A stretch of DNA of 64,000 nucleotides, taken from positions 186,001 through 250,000 of the forward strand of contig CBDFFM010000020.1 in the NCBI GenBank assembly GCA_965246785.1. Direction: 5' to 3'. Source of the DNA: UBA1952 sp965246785 (GTDB lineage Bacteria > Bacteroidota > Bacteroidia > Chitinophagales > Chitinophagaceae). The notes beneath the pieces were generated by a model. The model was not told where the DNA came from. It did not search any database and saw only the letters and a program-made list of their open reading frames with translations. Both the position numbers and the translations under genes were made by a program. This document shows, piece by piece, positions 19,401 to 28,116 of this stretch; the stretch's first letter is position 1, and every line of letters begins with the position of its first letter.

Positions 19401-22400
19401 ACAGGCTGCGCTATAAGTCCATTGCAGAAAACCTAACCGGCAACTGTACCAATCCGTGTGACACGGATTATATGTTGAAACCAGTCGGAATGCCTTTGGT
19501 GCCGGTTGTGTACAATTCCACAGGCGGCATAGATACCTCCGCAGGAAGCCTCTACAGCATTATCAATAGCGGCACGCCGGGTTTGGGCACACTGATAACC
19601 ATGATGAGCCTAAACGGCAGTAGCGGGCTGCTTGACACTGCGCTGGCGCATCAACATCGCCTGGATAGCGTGATGACTGCCGTGGCAGCAGACAGCATCA
19701 GCGCGAAGCTTACAAATTGCTATGTAAACGGCTTTCCGCGTGGCCGGCTAAAAGACACGCTGCTGGCCATAGCCGCACGAAGCGGAATACACAGCGGAGC
19801 ATTTACGCCAAATCAGGTGAGAGCGGCTTTGCTAAGTTGCAATCTTCCACTAAATGGTCTTTGCCATCCGTACCTGTATGCTTACCACACATTACCTGTT
19901 GGGAACGCCAATCGTAATAGCTGTCTTGAAAGTTCGGTTTATACCAGCGTAAAAGATTTTTTCAACAGTGCGTCTATTATCACCATGCTGGAGCAGACAA
20001 GCTATACTACCAGTCAATACATGCCTGCCTGGCCTGCGGGGAATGATTTTGCCGACCGTATTAGCTTCATCCTGCAAACCGGGACCGTTGGCGTGGCAAG
20101 CAGGTACGATTCAAGTGATAATGTTTACCGCTTAAGCTGCTACGACTACAATGGTGTCCACCCAGACTCGGTTTTCATCAGCATCGGAAGTAAAAAGCCA
20201 TCACCGACGAATAGCGGCCAACCGTTTTTCTATAATGCCGGCAGCCTCAACGTCAACGGGGCCAACTGTTATTTTGAAGACCCGCTGGCACAGGCCAACG
20301 GCTACATCGGCCAGTTTATGTTCCGTCTGGATGCAACCCGGACAGATAGTATAGGCAGCAGTATGGTAAGCAGTTCTGACCGGCTTTCCTGCTGGACCAG
20401 TCATGTCAAACTCGCAAACCTTACGGATAATTCTTTGAATGCTTATATTCCTTGTACGCAGTTTAAGCCATTATACGAGGCATTTGCCGATACCATGAGC
20501 GCCTATGGTAGCAATGCGGCGGATCATCCGCTATTTTTCCGCTCGCTCCAGAATTTCGCTAATTACCGGCTTCAGCGACTATATGGTGAAGATCAATACC
20601 ATCGCTTTCTAAACAGCTGCGCCCTTGGCGATTTTGCGCGCATACCGGCTTATGGAGGGTATGGCCGTGTTTCCTTTCCGGATTCAACGGCCACGTTCAG
20701 CAGCTTTGCCGCATTTCAGCAGGCAATGCTCAACAGCCCGTTGGGCATCAGCGTAATGCCTATAGTGATTGATTCCAGCGGGGGGACGGAACGCGTGGTG
20801 TTAGATTATAACAGTATCCCTTATTCGCGGCTCCGGCAGTTTGACAGCGTTATCCGGCATTGCGGCGGTAGGGTGGCGAGTCCTGTGACGGCCGGTATCG
20901 GTACACTGCTAATCCCTCAGAGTAATCCCGGCGGGATAGGAGTGCTTAATGTTTTGTCCGGCAGTGGATTGACTAACGGCAGCCCGCAGAGCCTGACTGT
21001 CAGGCGTGGCAATAACAGGTACCCGTATTACAGATACTCCATCAATACGGGCACCGGTATGACCGACGCGCAGGTATCGGCGGGTATTGCTAAGGTGGAC
21101 GATAACCTTCATTCTACTGCGATATATGGTTATTGGTTGCCCAACGCGTATGCGACGATCAATGAGGACTATGGCAAGCCTCAAAAGCAGCAGCTGCTGC
21201 AATACACATACGCTCTGCTGGGGCAACCGGCAACAAAGGTGCTGGATACACTCCAGCCAAAATACCTGGAAAACAACATTTCAGGCTACAGCGGTTACAC
21301 CGTAAGCTTTGACGACCCTGGTAATCCCGCCCGGCATAACGACCTGTACTATACAACCGCGGCCGATACCCTGCCCGGCTATGGCGTACTGAGCCAGATA
21401 CTGGCATCCACGCAAAGTCAGTTAGGCAGCGGGCGTATGTTTATGGCTGCCACCACCAACGACATACATGCTACGACTGTCCCCGGCGGCGCCAGCCTAC
21501 TGCTGCACCGCTGTGCGGACGGCCTGTATTGGTACCGGTATTTCAGTCCTGCCAATAAGCTCTACAATGTGTACCTGCGCCTGCCCAAGTGGGTATATCT
21601 GTGTAAGCACTACGACCTGCATACCGTCGGGCTAAGGCTTACCAACGGCGACACGCCCTCCCACCGGTTTACGCTTCAAATGGTAGATGCCGGTACGCCT
21701 TCGGACACGATTCTTGTTGCCGGCAGCGCCGACTTTAACCTTGTGAACAGCCATAAGCTCAGCGATGTGCTGCTTGGCGACGAATACCCCGCCCTGCCGG
21801 AAGGCATTATGAGCGGCGAGCCGGGCGCCCTGCCTAACTGTGAGCAGGAGGCGCTCTATAATGCAATCTATGCGGGACATACGCGCTACAATATCTACGC
21901 AGATTCCTTTAGAACGACGCTGCGCAGGCGCTTCTACGACTATGTGATGACTGCGATAGGGGAAAAGCTATGGGTTGGCTATATAGACAAGCGATTTGCC
22001 TACACGCTGTATCACTATGATCTTGCGGGCAATCTTATCATGACTGTACCGCCCGTCGGCGTACAGCCTCTGGATTCGGCCCACACAGTCGGCGTAAATG
22101 CGCAGCGCAGCAGCGGCGCGGTAGTCCAGGCTTACATTCCGGCGCATACCAAGACGACCCGCTACGAATACAACACCCTGAACCGGCCCGTAAAGGAGCT
22201 CACACCCGACGCGGGGCTTAAGACCATGAGCTATGACGCCAAAGGCAACGTCATCCTTTCGCAAAACGCCGAGCAGCGTAAAACCGGACTCTTCACCTAC
22301 ATGTTGTATGACGGCCAGAACCGGCTGACGGAAACCGGTCAGGTAAAATGGGGCGATTGTCCCTGGTTCCCATCGCAGCCGCTTTACACCTACAGCGGGG

Positions 22401-25400
22401 GCGTCTGGACAAAGGCCAGCCCACCCAACGCTTGTGCCTGCGAAGACCTGACAGACAGCGTCTGGCGCTACTGCGTTCCGAACACTACCAGCACCTATGA
22501 CAATATCCAGTTTGCCCGGAAAATCCGGCAGCTTCCCCGCAGGATGGTCGTTGTCAACGTCTATGACAGCGCGATTTTCAACCTGGGGCTTGAGCTGGGC
22601 ATGAGCACGCAGGAAAACCTGCGCAGCCGCTTGACCGCCAACCTGTACTTTGAAGCAGTGCCCGCCGACACCGACGGTAATATGACTACGCGGAACTTCA
22701 CGCATGGCACCTACTACAGCTATGACATCGCCGGCAACATCAAGACGCTGTCGCATGACTTCCCGGAACTACAGTGGACTGAAAACCGCTTTAAGCGGGT
22801 GGATTACGAGTACGACCTGCTCAGCGGAAAAGTGAATATGCTGGCTTACAATCGCGGATTTCCCGACCAGATGTACCAGCGATATGCTTATGACGCGGAT
22901 AACAGGCTCCTGAAGGCTGAATCATCCTATGACGGGATCATCTGGAAGCGGGAAGCCGGATACACCTATTATCAGCACGGCCCGCTTGCGCGCGTATCCA
23001 TAGGTGATCAGCGTGTGCAGGGCATGGATTACGCCTATACCATCCAGGGCTGGCTCAAGAGCATCAACGGCAACCGGGCCGATTCCAACGTTGATATGGG
23101 TGGCGATGGACGTAACGCCCTCGGTATTACGCCGCAGGACGTATTTGCAACTACCATTGATTATTTTAATGGCGACTACCAGCCCATTGGCCGCACGCCC
23201 GTGAGCAGCCTCCCGGCTACGCCCAAGAGTCTGTATAACGGCAACATTGCCCGCCAGACGACCGATGTGGCGCCTTTCGGCCCTATCACTGCGGCCTACA
23301 CCTACGACCAGATGAACCGCATCCGCAAGGCCGGCTACGCAAAGGATACGGCCGGCGTGCTGCAGTTCAACGAATGGTATGCCTCCGCCTACAAATACGA
23401 CCTGGACGGCAACATTCTGAGCCTGATGCGCAACGATAAAGCCGGCCAGCGCATGGACTCGCTCATTTACCAGTACCCGAATGCCGCCTCCAATAATAAG
23501 CTGACGAATGTCCTGGAATATTCGCCCTATAACAACGGGCTATCCCAGGACCTAAAGCAATATACCGTGCCTAATACCACCCGCCTTTATTATAACGATA
23601 ACGGCAACTTGGTGGCAGACCACACTTCTCAGAATGTGCTGAACTGGAACATTTACGACAAGCTGGTGGACGACCACTACGCGAATATGTCAGGCCGCTA
23701 CCTCCACTTCCAGTACGACGGCATGGGCAACCGCATCGCCAAGAAAGAGCTGCCAATCAATATTGAATACGGAACCGAGGAAAAGAACCGCTATTATGTG
23801 CGCGACGCGCAGGGCAACATCTTGGCGGAGTACGACGCGGGCATCTCCTGGCAGCCAGGCGGCAAGCGCGTGGTGATAGGCGGGGTACGTACCGCCGTGC
23901 CGGGAACGGCCACCGCAGCCACGGCCACCTGGATCAATGCGCTGAGCAGCGCCGGATACCTCACCAATGATTCCTTTGCCAGCTATATCATCGGGCTCGG
24001 AGGCAATTCCATATTCTTCGCTCCGGGCATGTACCTCTCCAGAACGTCTTCGCTGCTGCAGCACTTTGTTCAGGTTCCGGGTGTGCCCTCCATGCTGTGC
24101 GCCTACAGCAAAGCCTCCGGCAAGTATCCGCTGGCAGATGCCCTGATGAAGGGGATGGCCGACGGTACGACCACCTCCCTGGCGGCGCCAGCCGTTTTTG
24201 ACCAGCTTACCGCCACCTTCCTCACATGCACCGACAGCAATCTGCGCCGCCGCGGCCTGACCCAGCTGGCGCGCAACGTGCCGGATCTCTATCACCATAT
24301 CGCCGTGATTAACAACATTGTCCTGAACACGCCTGCAGACAGCGCCAGCCTGGCAGCAATTATGGACTTCACGGCAAGCAGCGGGTATGATGGCGCAAAG
24401 TTCTACTCCACGGAGCTGCAAAACCTATACAGCCAGGAACCCAACTATATAACTTCCTGGCTGCAGGCCGCTACCTCCGACAGCCTTTTCCTTGGCGACC
24501 CGAATGACTCGCATAACGACTACATCACGATGCTGCGCAGTGCCTTTGAGACTTACGGGGATGCCGCCGCGAACGACGCCGCCAACGCCGCGAGCACAGC
24601 AAAGGAAACCGAAGGCATCTATGGGGCGGCTACCTGGTGGAGCGGCGGCGCAGGCGCGCTGGCATCCATCGTTGACACGAACGATTTGCAGACCCTGTCA
24701 TACTACGACGACCCGGTAGCCTATATCTATTCCATCCTGCCCCAGTTTGGGCCTGGCATTCTGGATACGGCCCTGGCGCGCGTGGAAGGGGCAGATATCA
24801 TCTCCCTGGCCGGCACGGTGGGCGTCAGCCTTACCACCTTTCAAAATGCCTCCCTCAACGGGCAGCCTGCCCTCTCCTGGCAGGGCGTATCTCTGGCTAA
24901 CCACCACCTCTACGGTACAGCCCGGCTGGGCCTCGCGGGGAGCTACGGACATTCGAGCCTCATTGACTTTCGCTACAACTCCTACAGCAACCCCATCAAC
25001 AACCCCGGCCTCCTGGGTGACCTTCGCAAGGAGATACCCTGGTACAGCTATGCCCTCAATGACCTCATCACCGCTAAACAAAAAATACCCTACGGCCACC
25101 GCTTTGACAGCGGTGTGGCGGAGGCCCGCTATGTGGTATGCCTCAGGCAATATGAGCTGACCAACCAATTGGCCAATGTGCAGGAGGTGGTGACCGACAA
25201 GGTCTATGAAAAGGACGCCAACGGCGACAGCCTGCGCGACGGACGCCGCGTGGCCGCCATCAGCACCTGCTATGATTACTATCCTTACGGGGAGCTGATG
25301 ACGGGGCGCAGCCAGCCTTTCCGGGCACCCTACTGCTATACGGTGAACGGTACCTTTACCCATACCTCCTCCAACTGGTTGAACATGAATATCAGCGCCA

Positions 25401-26845
25401 CCGCGGCTACCGGTGTGGCGGCGGGCTGGGCCTTCTCACCTCCCACATTGTCCACGCCATCCTCCGGTGTAGGCATTAAGGTGCATGGAGTGGGTGGCGG
25501 CTTTACCCTGCCGCTGACCATTACCGCGCCCAACCCCATGGATGTGAAGGTGTATATCTCCTCGCTCATTGGTTATGTGGCGGCGGGAGTGTACGTACTC
25601 AATGCAGGGCCTTCGGGCTGGCTGGGAGGCAACTCTACTAATTACACCTCGTACAGCACCTCACCCTTGACAGTGCACGTAGCCAATGGCGGAGTGACTA
25701 CTTTGCAGGTGACAGTAGCGATGAGCGGCTCAGTGCTGACGACTCCTGCGGATTTATTCACCGTGGACAGTATTGTGTATGAGGAGCCGGTGTATGTGCA
25801 GACGGGCGGGATGTATACGTATTGCACCGTTGACAGCTTGGATATAGCGGACAGGTACGAGTTTGGGCACAACGGGCAGATGAAAGTCAATGAGGTGGCG
25901 GGGATGGCTAATCATTATACAGCTCTGTTCTGGGAATATGATCCGAGATTAGGTAGGAGGTGGAACCTGGACCCGGTAGTTAGAGAATTTAGAAGTAGCT
26001 ACTCTGCATTCGGATTAAATCCGATTTTGAATGTTGACCCAGATGGAGACCGGGAATTTAAAAGCTACGAGGCATACAAGAAAGCCTTAGGAGATAAGGC
26101 AATAGCCGAAAGTCAATGGCATGGACAAGATGGGCATTGGTTAAAAGAGGACAGAGATCCACCGCCAAACTCAGGGTTGGGCGGAAGCGGCGGCCCAGGT
26201 TTAAGTACGATTGACAGATTCAACAATGCGGCGAAATACAATCTTGAACAAGGCTTATGCAGAGAATACCAAAGCATAGGTGAACGGATTAGTTTTTATT
26301 CTTGGTTTCAGAATTATTCTGATTCTAAAGGCAACGAGGTTAGATGGCCAGGTGCAGCAGCAAAGGTTGCAAGTGGAATTGAAATGCTAACCTATCGCGC
26401 GGCAAAAGTGATGAGTTTTTCAAACGATGAAGTAGCGAAGTTTGCAAATGATGGTAATCGCATGATCTTTAATGACGCATTTCCAAAAATGCAGGCATTA
26501 GCGAATGGTTCTCCTAAAATTGGATTAGCCGCATATCAATGGGATGCAATAACGTTGTCACAGGAGCAAAATCTTATCCAACCACTATACATGAATGCCT
26601 CAGCCACGGCTACAAACATGATAAATGACGGAGCTCGTCAGGATGGAATACGGTCGTGGTTTGCTCCAGTAGCTCCATTTACAAACGGAAGTATCCTAAC
26701 ACCTGCTGATAGATGGAGCTACGGAATGCGCAATATGGGCTACAACACTAACAGTTTTTCCATGCCTTTTCCCGGAGCACATTATAATACCACGCAGAAC
26801 AATTTTGGAAGATGGTCAAACCCTGCATCAACGATTCAAAGATGA
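16445..26845 (+). CDS. RHS/YD-repeat polymorphic toxin protein (3466 aa)
   Basis: The N-terminus carries a signal peptide (FGLIALAILTQSLSIAQ). Residues 30-1840 are a long region without clear repeats. Classic YD repeats run from about 1850 to 2455 (YHYDLAGNLI, TRYEYNTLNRPVKELTP, YVRDAQGNILAEYDAG). About 2460-2810 is an Ala-rich insertion, after which the cage resumes with HHLYGTARLGL and YYPYGELMTGRS. A beta-sandwich insertion (about 2965-3130) precedes the RHS core end: FGHNGQMKVNEVAG, EYDPRLGRRWNLDP and NPILNVDPDGD near 3165-3195. The last 265 residues are a unique tip, the presumed toxin domain, not recognised. The stop overlaps the next start (ATGA). The export signal argues against T6SS delivery. 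Confidence 0.9.
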   Translation: MLNVLCHLFRKFGLIALAILTQSLSIAQNAEFPIRDINQILRCDSLSTNMADNVLYIANDARSAMLNDHTYSSKVKYKSNYTLVKLSIDHSALRMPPGYTYKMVYQLEGSTKLDDTTYNFSIVDSLVITYRGDSLWAYQDENIKAYPNLYNAKLSVMQFYDGITIPPPTIPISVLKRQNFFIELSMRYQPYLKTHYMPNDMELIPSSSFNSTRNVLNVSWLPKYSSYLGIVTPAHYELEWTYTDNYAKDGTELAASSVLYEFKNNATRVITDTPGYAIPVIYPKGYVVYRVRMVRPDSFLYKYSIYGIWSSVNPKGIISQLNSGDYYKIQEAHVGDSLNWNYSIQFAEGGKYKHVLSYYDGLLKNRQSITRFNSDINKLLVTEKIYDYEGRPEITTLPSVVANSNFKYLTNVSISDVTKLPYAPIDFDQRPSKCPDEYTVPPFRIDCWANKYYSTLNTDTVGMQKFLPRANGYPFVHAQLSPGFSDRVDILGGAGDTLQIGRGHDAKNKYMGADQSDLNRLMGINAGYASYYTKTVSEDQNGQQSLAIKDFRGRAVLTSLLGAAVDTSTHAIMFNEEVPNARKLRDDKLNGAHQVLLGHQKRYNGSLFMDEAALVNVEYDYDFSPYIVCTGAYNTPIALTVKGDYDYVVRDDCGQEELHKNGSIGYTGLAYSTTALTASVSDNVSLSKGKHTIEKTLTIRDADINAAVDTFFKYVTACTKSDGAFVKEEVENMQINCNDTSTSTNPCSVTGDENPCVKLERDMLEELMPEGKYGSLPVPHTPVSHLFNPAVLGTYSIFDAIDNDNRIYRYMGPCIQTSLNSVLVTVNGTTYTNLGSMSRDSFIYIYQNAGKDQQAIARALLPLHPEYCKLQSCFVDTFENRFKAFPDASAATKYGYFTLNDIVNKDADLRTRLSGLTGISDSLKIFGGRFRMDTLAAEIVFCNSDNAASYADARRFFHANIVNLSFPDQVIKNEYFEKLRSFYLANRLRYKSIAENLTGNCTNPCDTDYMLKPVGMPLVPVVYNSTGGIDTSAGSLYSIINSGTPGLGTLITMMSLNGSSGLLDTALAHQHRLDSVMTAVAADSISAKLTNCYVNGFPRGRLKDTLLAIAARSGIHSGAFTPNQVRAALLSCNLPLNGLCHPYLYAYHTLPVGNANRNSCLESSVYTSVKDFFNSASIITMLEQTSYTTSQYMPAWPAGNDFADRISFILQTGTVGVASRYDSSDNVYRLSCYDYNGVHPDSVFISIGSKKPSPTNSGQPFFYNAGSLNVNGANCYFEDPLAQANGYIGQFMFRLDATRTDSIGSSMVSSSDRLSCWTSHVKLANLTDNSLNAYIPCTQFKPLYEAFADTMSAYGSNAADHPLFFRSLQNFANYRLQRLYGEDQYHRFLNSCALGDFARIPAYGGYGRVSFPDSTATFSSFAAFQQAMLNSPLGISVMPIVIDSSGGTERVVLDYNSIPYSRLRQFDSVIRHCGGRVASPVTAGIGTLLIPQSNPGGIGVLNVLSGSGLTNGSPQSLTVRRGNNRYPYYRYSINTGTGMTDAQVSAGIAKVDDNLHSTAIYGYWLPNAYATINEDYGKPQKQQLLQYTYALLGQPATKVLDTLQPKYLENNISGYSGYTVSFDDPGNPARHNDLYYTTAADTLPGYGVLSQILASTQSQLGSGRMFMAATTNDIHATTVPGGASLLLHRCADGLYWYRYFSPANKLYNVYLRLPKWVYLCKHYDLHTVGLRLTNGDTPSHRFTLQMVDAGTPSDTILVAGSADFNLVNSHKLSDVLLGDEYPALPEGIMSGEPGALPNCEQEALYNAIYAGHTRYNIYADSFRTTLRRRFYDYVMTAIGEKLWVGYIDKRFAYTLYHYDLAGNLIMTVPPVGVQPLDSAHTVGVNAQRSSGAVVQAYIPAHTKTTRYEYNTLNRPVKELTPDAGLKTMSYDAKGNVILSQNAEQRKTGLFTYMLYDGQNRLTETGQVKWGDCPWFPSQPLYTYSGGVWTKASPPNACACEDLTDSVWRYCVPNTTSTYDNIQFARKIRQLPRRMVVVNVYDSAIFNLGLELGMSTQENLRSRLTANLYFEAVPADTDGNMTTRNFTHGTYYSYDIAGNIKTLSHDFPELQWTENRFKRVDYEYDLLSGKVNMLAYNRGFPDQMYQRYAYDADNRLLKAESSYDGIIWKREAGYTYYQHGPLARVSIGDQRVQGMDYAYTIQGWLKSINGNRADSNVDMGGDGRNALGITPQDVFATTIDYFNGDYQPIGRTPVSSLPATPKSLYNGNIARQTTDVAPFGPITAAYTYDQMNRIRKAGYAKDTAGVLQFNEWYASAYKYDLDGNILSLMRNDKAGQRMDSLIYQYPNAASNNKLTNVLEYSPYNNGLSQDLKQYTVPNTTRLYYNDNGNLVADHTSQNVLNWNIYDKLVDDHYANMSGRYLHFQYDGMGNRIAKKELPINIEYGTEEKNRYYVRDAQGNILAEYDAGISWQPGGKRVVIGGVRTAVPGTATAATATWINALSSAGYLTNDSFASYIIGLGGNSIFFAPGMYLSRTSSLLQHFVQVPGVPSMLCAYSKASGKYPLADALMKGMADGTTTSLAAPAVFDQLTATFLTCTDSNLRRRGLTQLARNVPDLYHHIAVINNIVLNTPADSASLAAIMDFTASSGYDGAKFYSTELQNLYSQEPNYITSWLQAATSDSLFLGDPNDSHNDYITMLRSAFETYGDAAANDAANAASTAKETEGIYGAATWWSGGAGALASIVDTNDLQTLSYYDDPVAYIYSILPQFGPGILDTALARVEGADIISLAGTVGVSLTTFQNASLNGQPALSWQGVSLANHHLYGTARLGLAGSYGHSSLIDFRYNSYSNPINNPGLLGDLRKEIPWYSYALNDLITAKQKIPYGHRFDSGVAEARYVVCLRQYELTNQLANVQEVVTDKVYEKDANGDSLRDGRRVAAISTCYDYYPYGELMTGRSQPFRAPYCYTVNGTFTHTSSNWLNMNISATAATGVAAGWAFSPPTLSTPSSGVGIKVHGVGGGFTLPLTITAPNPMDVKVYISSLIGYVAAGVYVLNAGPSGWLGGNSTNYTSYSTSPLTVHVANGGVTTLQVTVAMSGSVLTTPADLFTVDSIVYEEPVYVQTGGMYTYCTVDSLDIADRYEFGHNGQMKVNEVAGMANHYTALFWEYDPRLGRRWNLDPVVREFRSSYSAFGLNPILNVDPDGDREFKSYEAYKKALGDKAIAESQWHGQDGHWLKEDRDPPPNSGLGGSGGPGLSTIDRFNNAAKYNLEQGLCREYQSIGERISFYSWFQNYSDSKGNEVRWPGAAAKVASGIEMLTYRAAKVMSFSNDEVAKFANDGNRMIFNDAFPKMQALANGSPKIGLAAYQWDAITLSQEQNLIQPLYMNASATATNMINDGARQDGIRSWFAPVAPFTNGSILTPADRWSYGMRNMGYNTNSFSMPFPGAHYNTTQNNFGRWSNPASTIQR
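25478..25941 (+). repeat. 464-bp segment duplicated at 27265-27728 (copy A, inside the RHS gene)
   Basis: This stretch encodes the beta-sandwich insertion and the approach to the RHS core, ending at the EYD codons. Compared with copy B, the first 123 bp (25478-25600) carry 12 substitutions, all at third codon positions, while the last 341 bp (25601-25941) are identical by direct reading. Homology ends abruptly after GAATATGA, just before the codons for the conserved DPRLGRRWNLDP motif. It is the natural homology arm for swapping C-terminal tips. Confidence 0.9.
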
Positions 26846-27198
26846 AGATTTCACTGGCCGTCAACTCTATAATGAACTCAGCAATAATTGCTTATTTTTA
26901 TTTCAATAAGTCCATTTATAATTGGGTGAATAATACGGAAGACAAGATTCAAACCGACCCTCAATATCTTACAAGTGTGAATTATGTAAAAGACTATAGG
27001 AAATTGGCAGAAATCAAATCATATATTGGAATTGCTACGGTATTTATCTGCTTTTTTATCGTGGTTACTAGCTACAAACAAATATTGAAAGGCCATTTTA
27101 AACCTGTAGCAGTATTAAACTTAATCACAGCTATATTTATCTGTTTGATTGTGTTTGTAGCAATGGCGCTAGTACCCAAGCAATATATACAAATGTAG
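26842..27198 (+). CDS. Small membrane protein, putative immunity partner of the RHS tip
   Basis: 118 aa starting at the ATG of an ATGA overlap with the RHS stop. An in-frame upstream start at 26812 exists, but the overlap start is more likely. Two strong transmembrane segments are visible (YIGIATVFICFFIVVTSY about 62-80; NLITAIFICLIVFVAMAL about 93-112), with a possible third near residues 8-22. Position directly after the toxin tip, translational coupling and its A+T-rich composition (like the tip) are the usual marks of a polymorphic-toxin immunity gene. If correct, the toxin probably acts at the membrane or in the periplasm. No family was recognised. Confidence 0.65.
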   Translation: MKISLAVNSIMNSAIIAYFYFNKSIYNWVNNTEDKIQTDPQYLTSVNYVKDYRKLAEIKSYIGIATVFICFFIVVTSYKQILKGHFKPVAVLNLITAIFICLIVFVAMALVPKQYIQM

Positions 27199-27228
27199 AA
27201 TGCAATATTATATATTGGAATATATTTT

Positions 27229-27750
27229 ATGTCTGTGGTGGCGCTACCTTGCTATCCAAGCGTCAAGGTGCATGGAGTCGGCGGCGGCTTCACCCTGCCG
27301 CTGACCATTACCGCGCCCAACCCCATGGACGTGAAAGTGTACATCTCCTCGCTCATTGGTTATGTGGCTGCGGGGGTATATGTGCTGAATGCAGGGCCTT
27401 CGGGCTGGCTGGGAGGCAACTCTACTAATTACACCTCGTACAGCACCTCACCCTTGACAGTGCACGTAGCCAATGGCGGAGTGACTACTTTGCAGGTGAC
27501 AGTAGCGATGAGCGGCTCAGTGCTGACGACTCCTGCGGATTTATTCACCGTGGACAGTATTGTGTATGAGGAGCCGGTGTATGTGCAGACGGGCGGGATG
27601 TATACGTATTGCACCGTTGACAGCTTGGATATAGCGGACAGGTACGAGTTTGGGCACAACGGGCAGATGAAAGTCAATGAGGTGGCGGGGATGGCTAATC
27701 ATTATACAGCTCTGTTCTGGGAATATGACCTAAGTGGCTGGGAACTGTAA
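27229..27750 (+). pseudogene. Orphan RHS C-terminal cassette fragment
   Basis: The 173-codon frame consists almost entirely of the RHS segment found at residues about 3012-3166 of the upstream gene. It has no signal, no cage and no complete RHS core: after the EYD codons it reads LSGWEL and stops. The GWEL may be a decayed trace of the RRWxLDP core motif. The first nine codons are unrelated to the RHS gene. It is best read as a displaced or silent tip cassette rather than a functional gene, as seen downstream of rhs loci in other bacteria. Confidence 0.8.
27265..27728 (+). repeat. 464-bp duplicated RHS segment (copy B, orphan cassette)
   Basis: Direct repeat of 25478-25941 in the same orientation, about 1.8 kb apart. 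Positions 27388-27728 are identical to copy A; 27265-27387 differ at 12 synonymous third positions. Recombination between the copies would delete the current tip and immunity gene. Confidence 0.9.
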
Positions 27751-28012
27751 TCTTGAGCTGATACCGGAAATTCCTATTAGTGACTATAATAGCAACGCAA
27801 ATAATCATGTATTATGTAGTGCTTGGGAGCCAAACACAATAGCAACATAATCTGCACAATTCTTAATAGCTTGTAATAGATTAAAAGATTATTGTGGTCA
27901 CATACTGACGCTTGGCAACTTAGCAGCTATATCTCTCACTCGCGCCAAGATAAACCTTGGAAATTGACTGTCTTGCGGAGATTATATTCGCCCCGACACT
28001 CATTACAAGCGC
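27751..28012. other. Non-coding remnant between the RHS cassette and a broken regulator
   Basis: About 260 A+T-rich bases with no intact gene. Short open stretches exist in several frames (for example HTDAWQLSSYISHSRQDK from about 27902), but none has a start and a stop in sensible places. This is probably debris of a lost toxin tip and immunity gene or of another insertion. A minus-strand frame at 27920-28210 runs into the IS982 end and is not considered real. Confidence 0.5.
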
Positions 28013-28116
28013 TTGAGCCACTCTAAAGCACACTACCTCAATGCTATCCAAGTAGCTTATGCCGACGACCACGAAATGGTTCGCAAAGGCATTATTGGCT
28101 ACATTAACACCTTTGA

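Noticed and set aside
16445..26845. T6SS-type RHS effector
   Set aside because: The protein starts with a Sec signal, there is no PAAR or VgrG-like part, and no T6SS genes are in the window.
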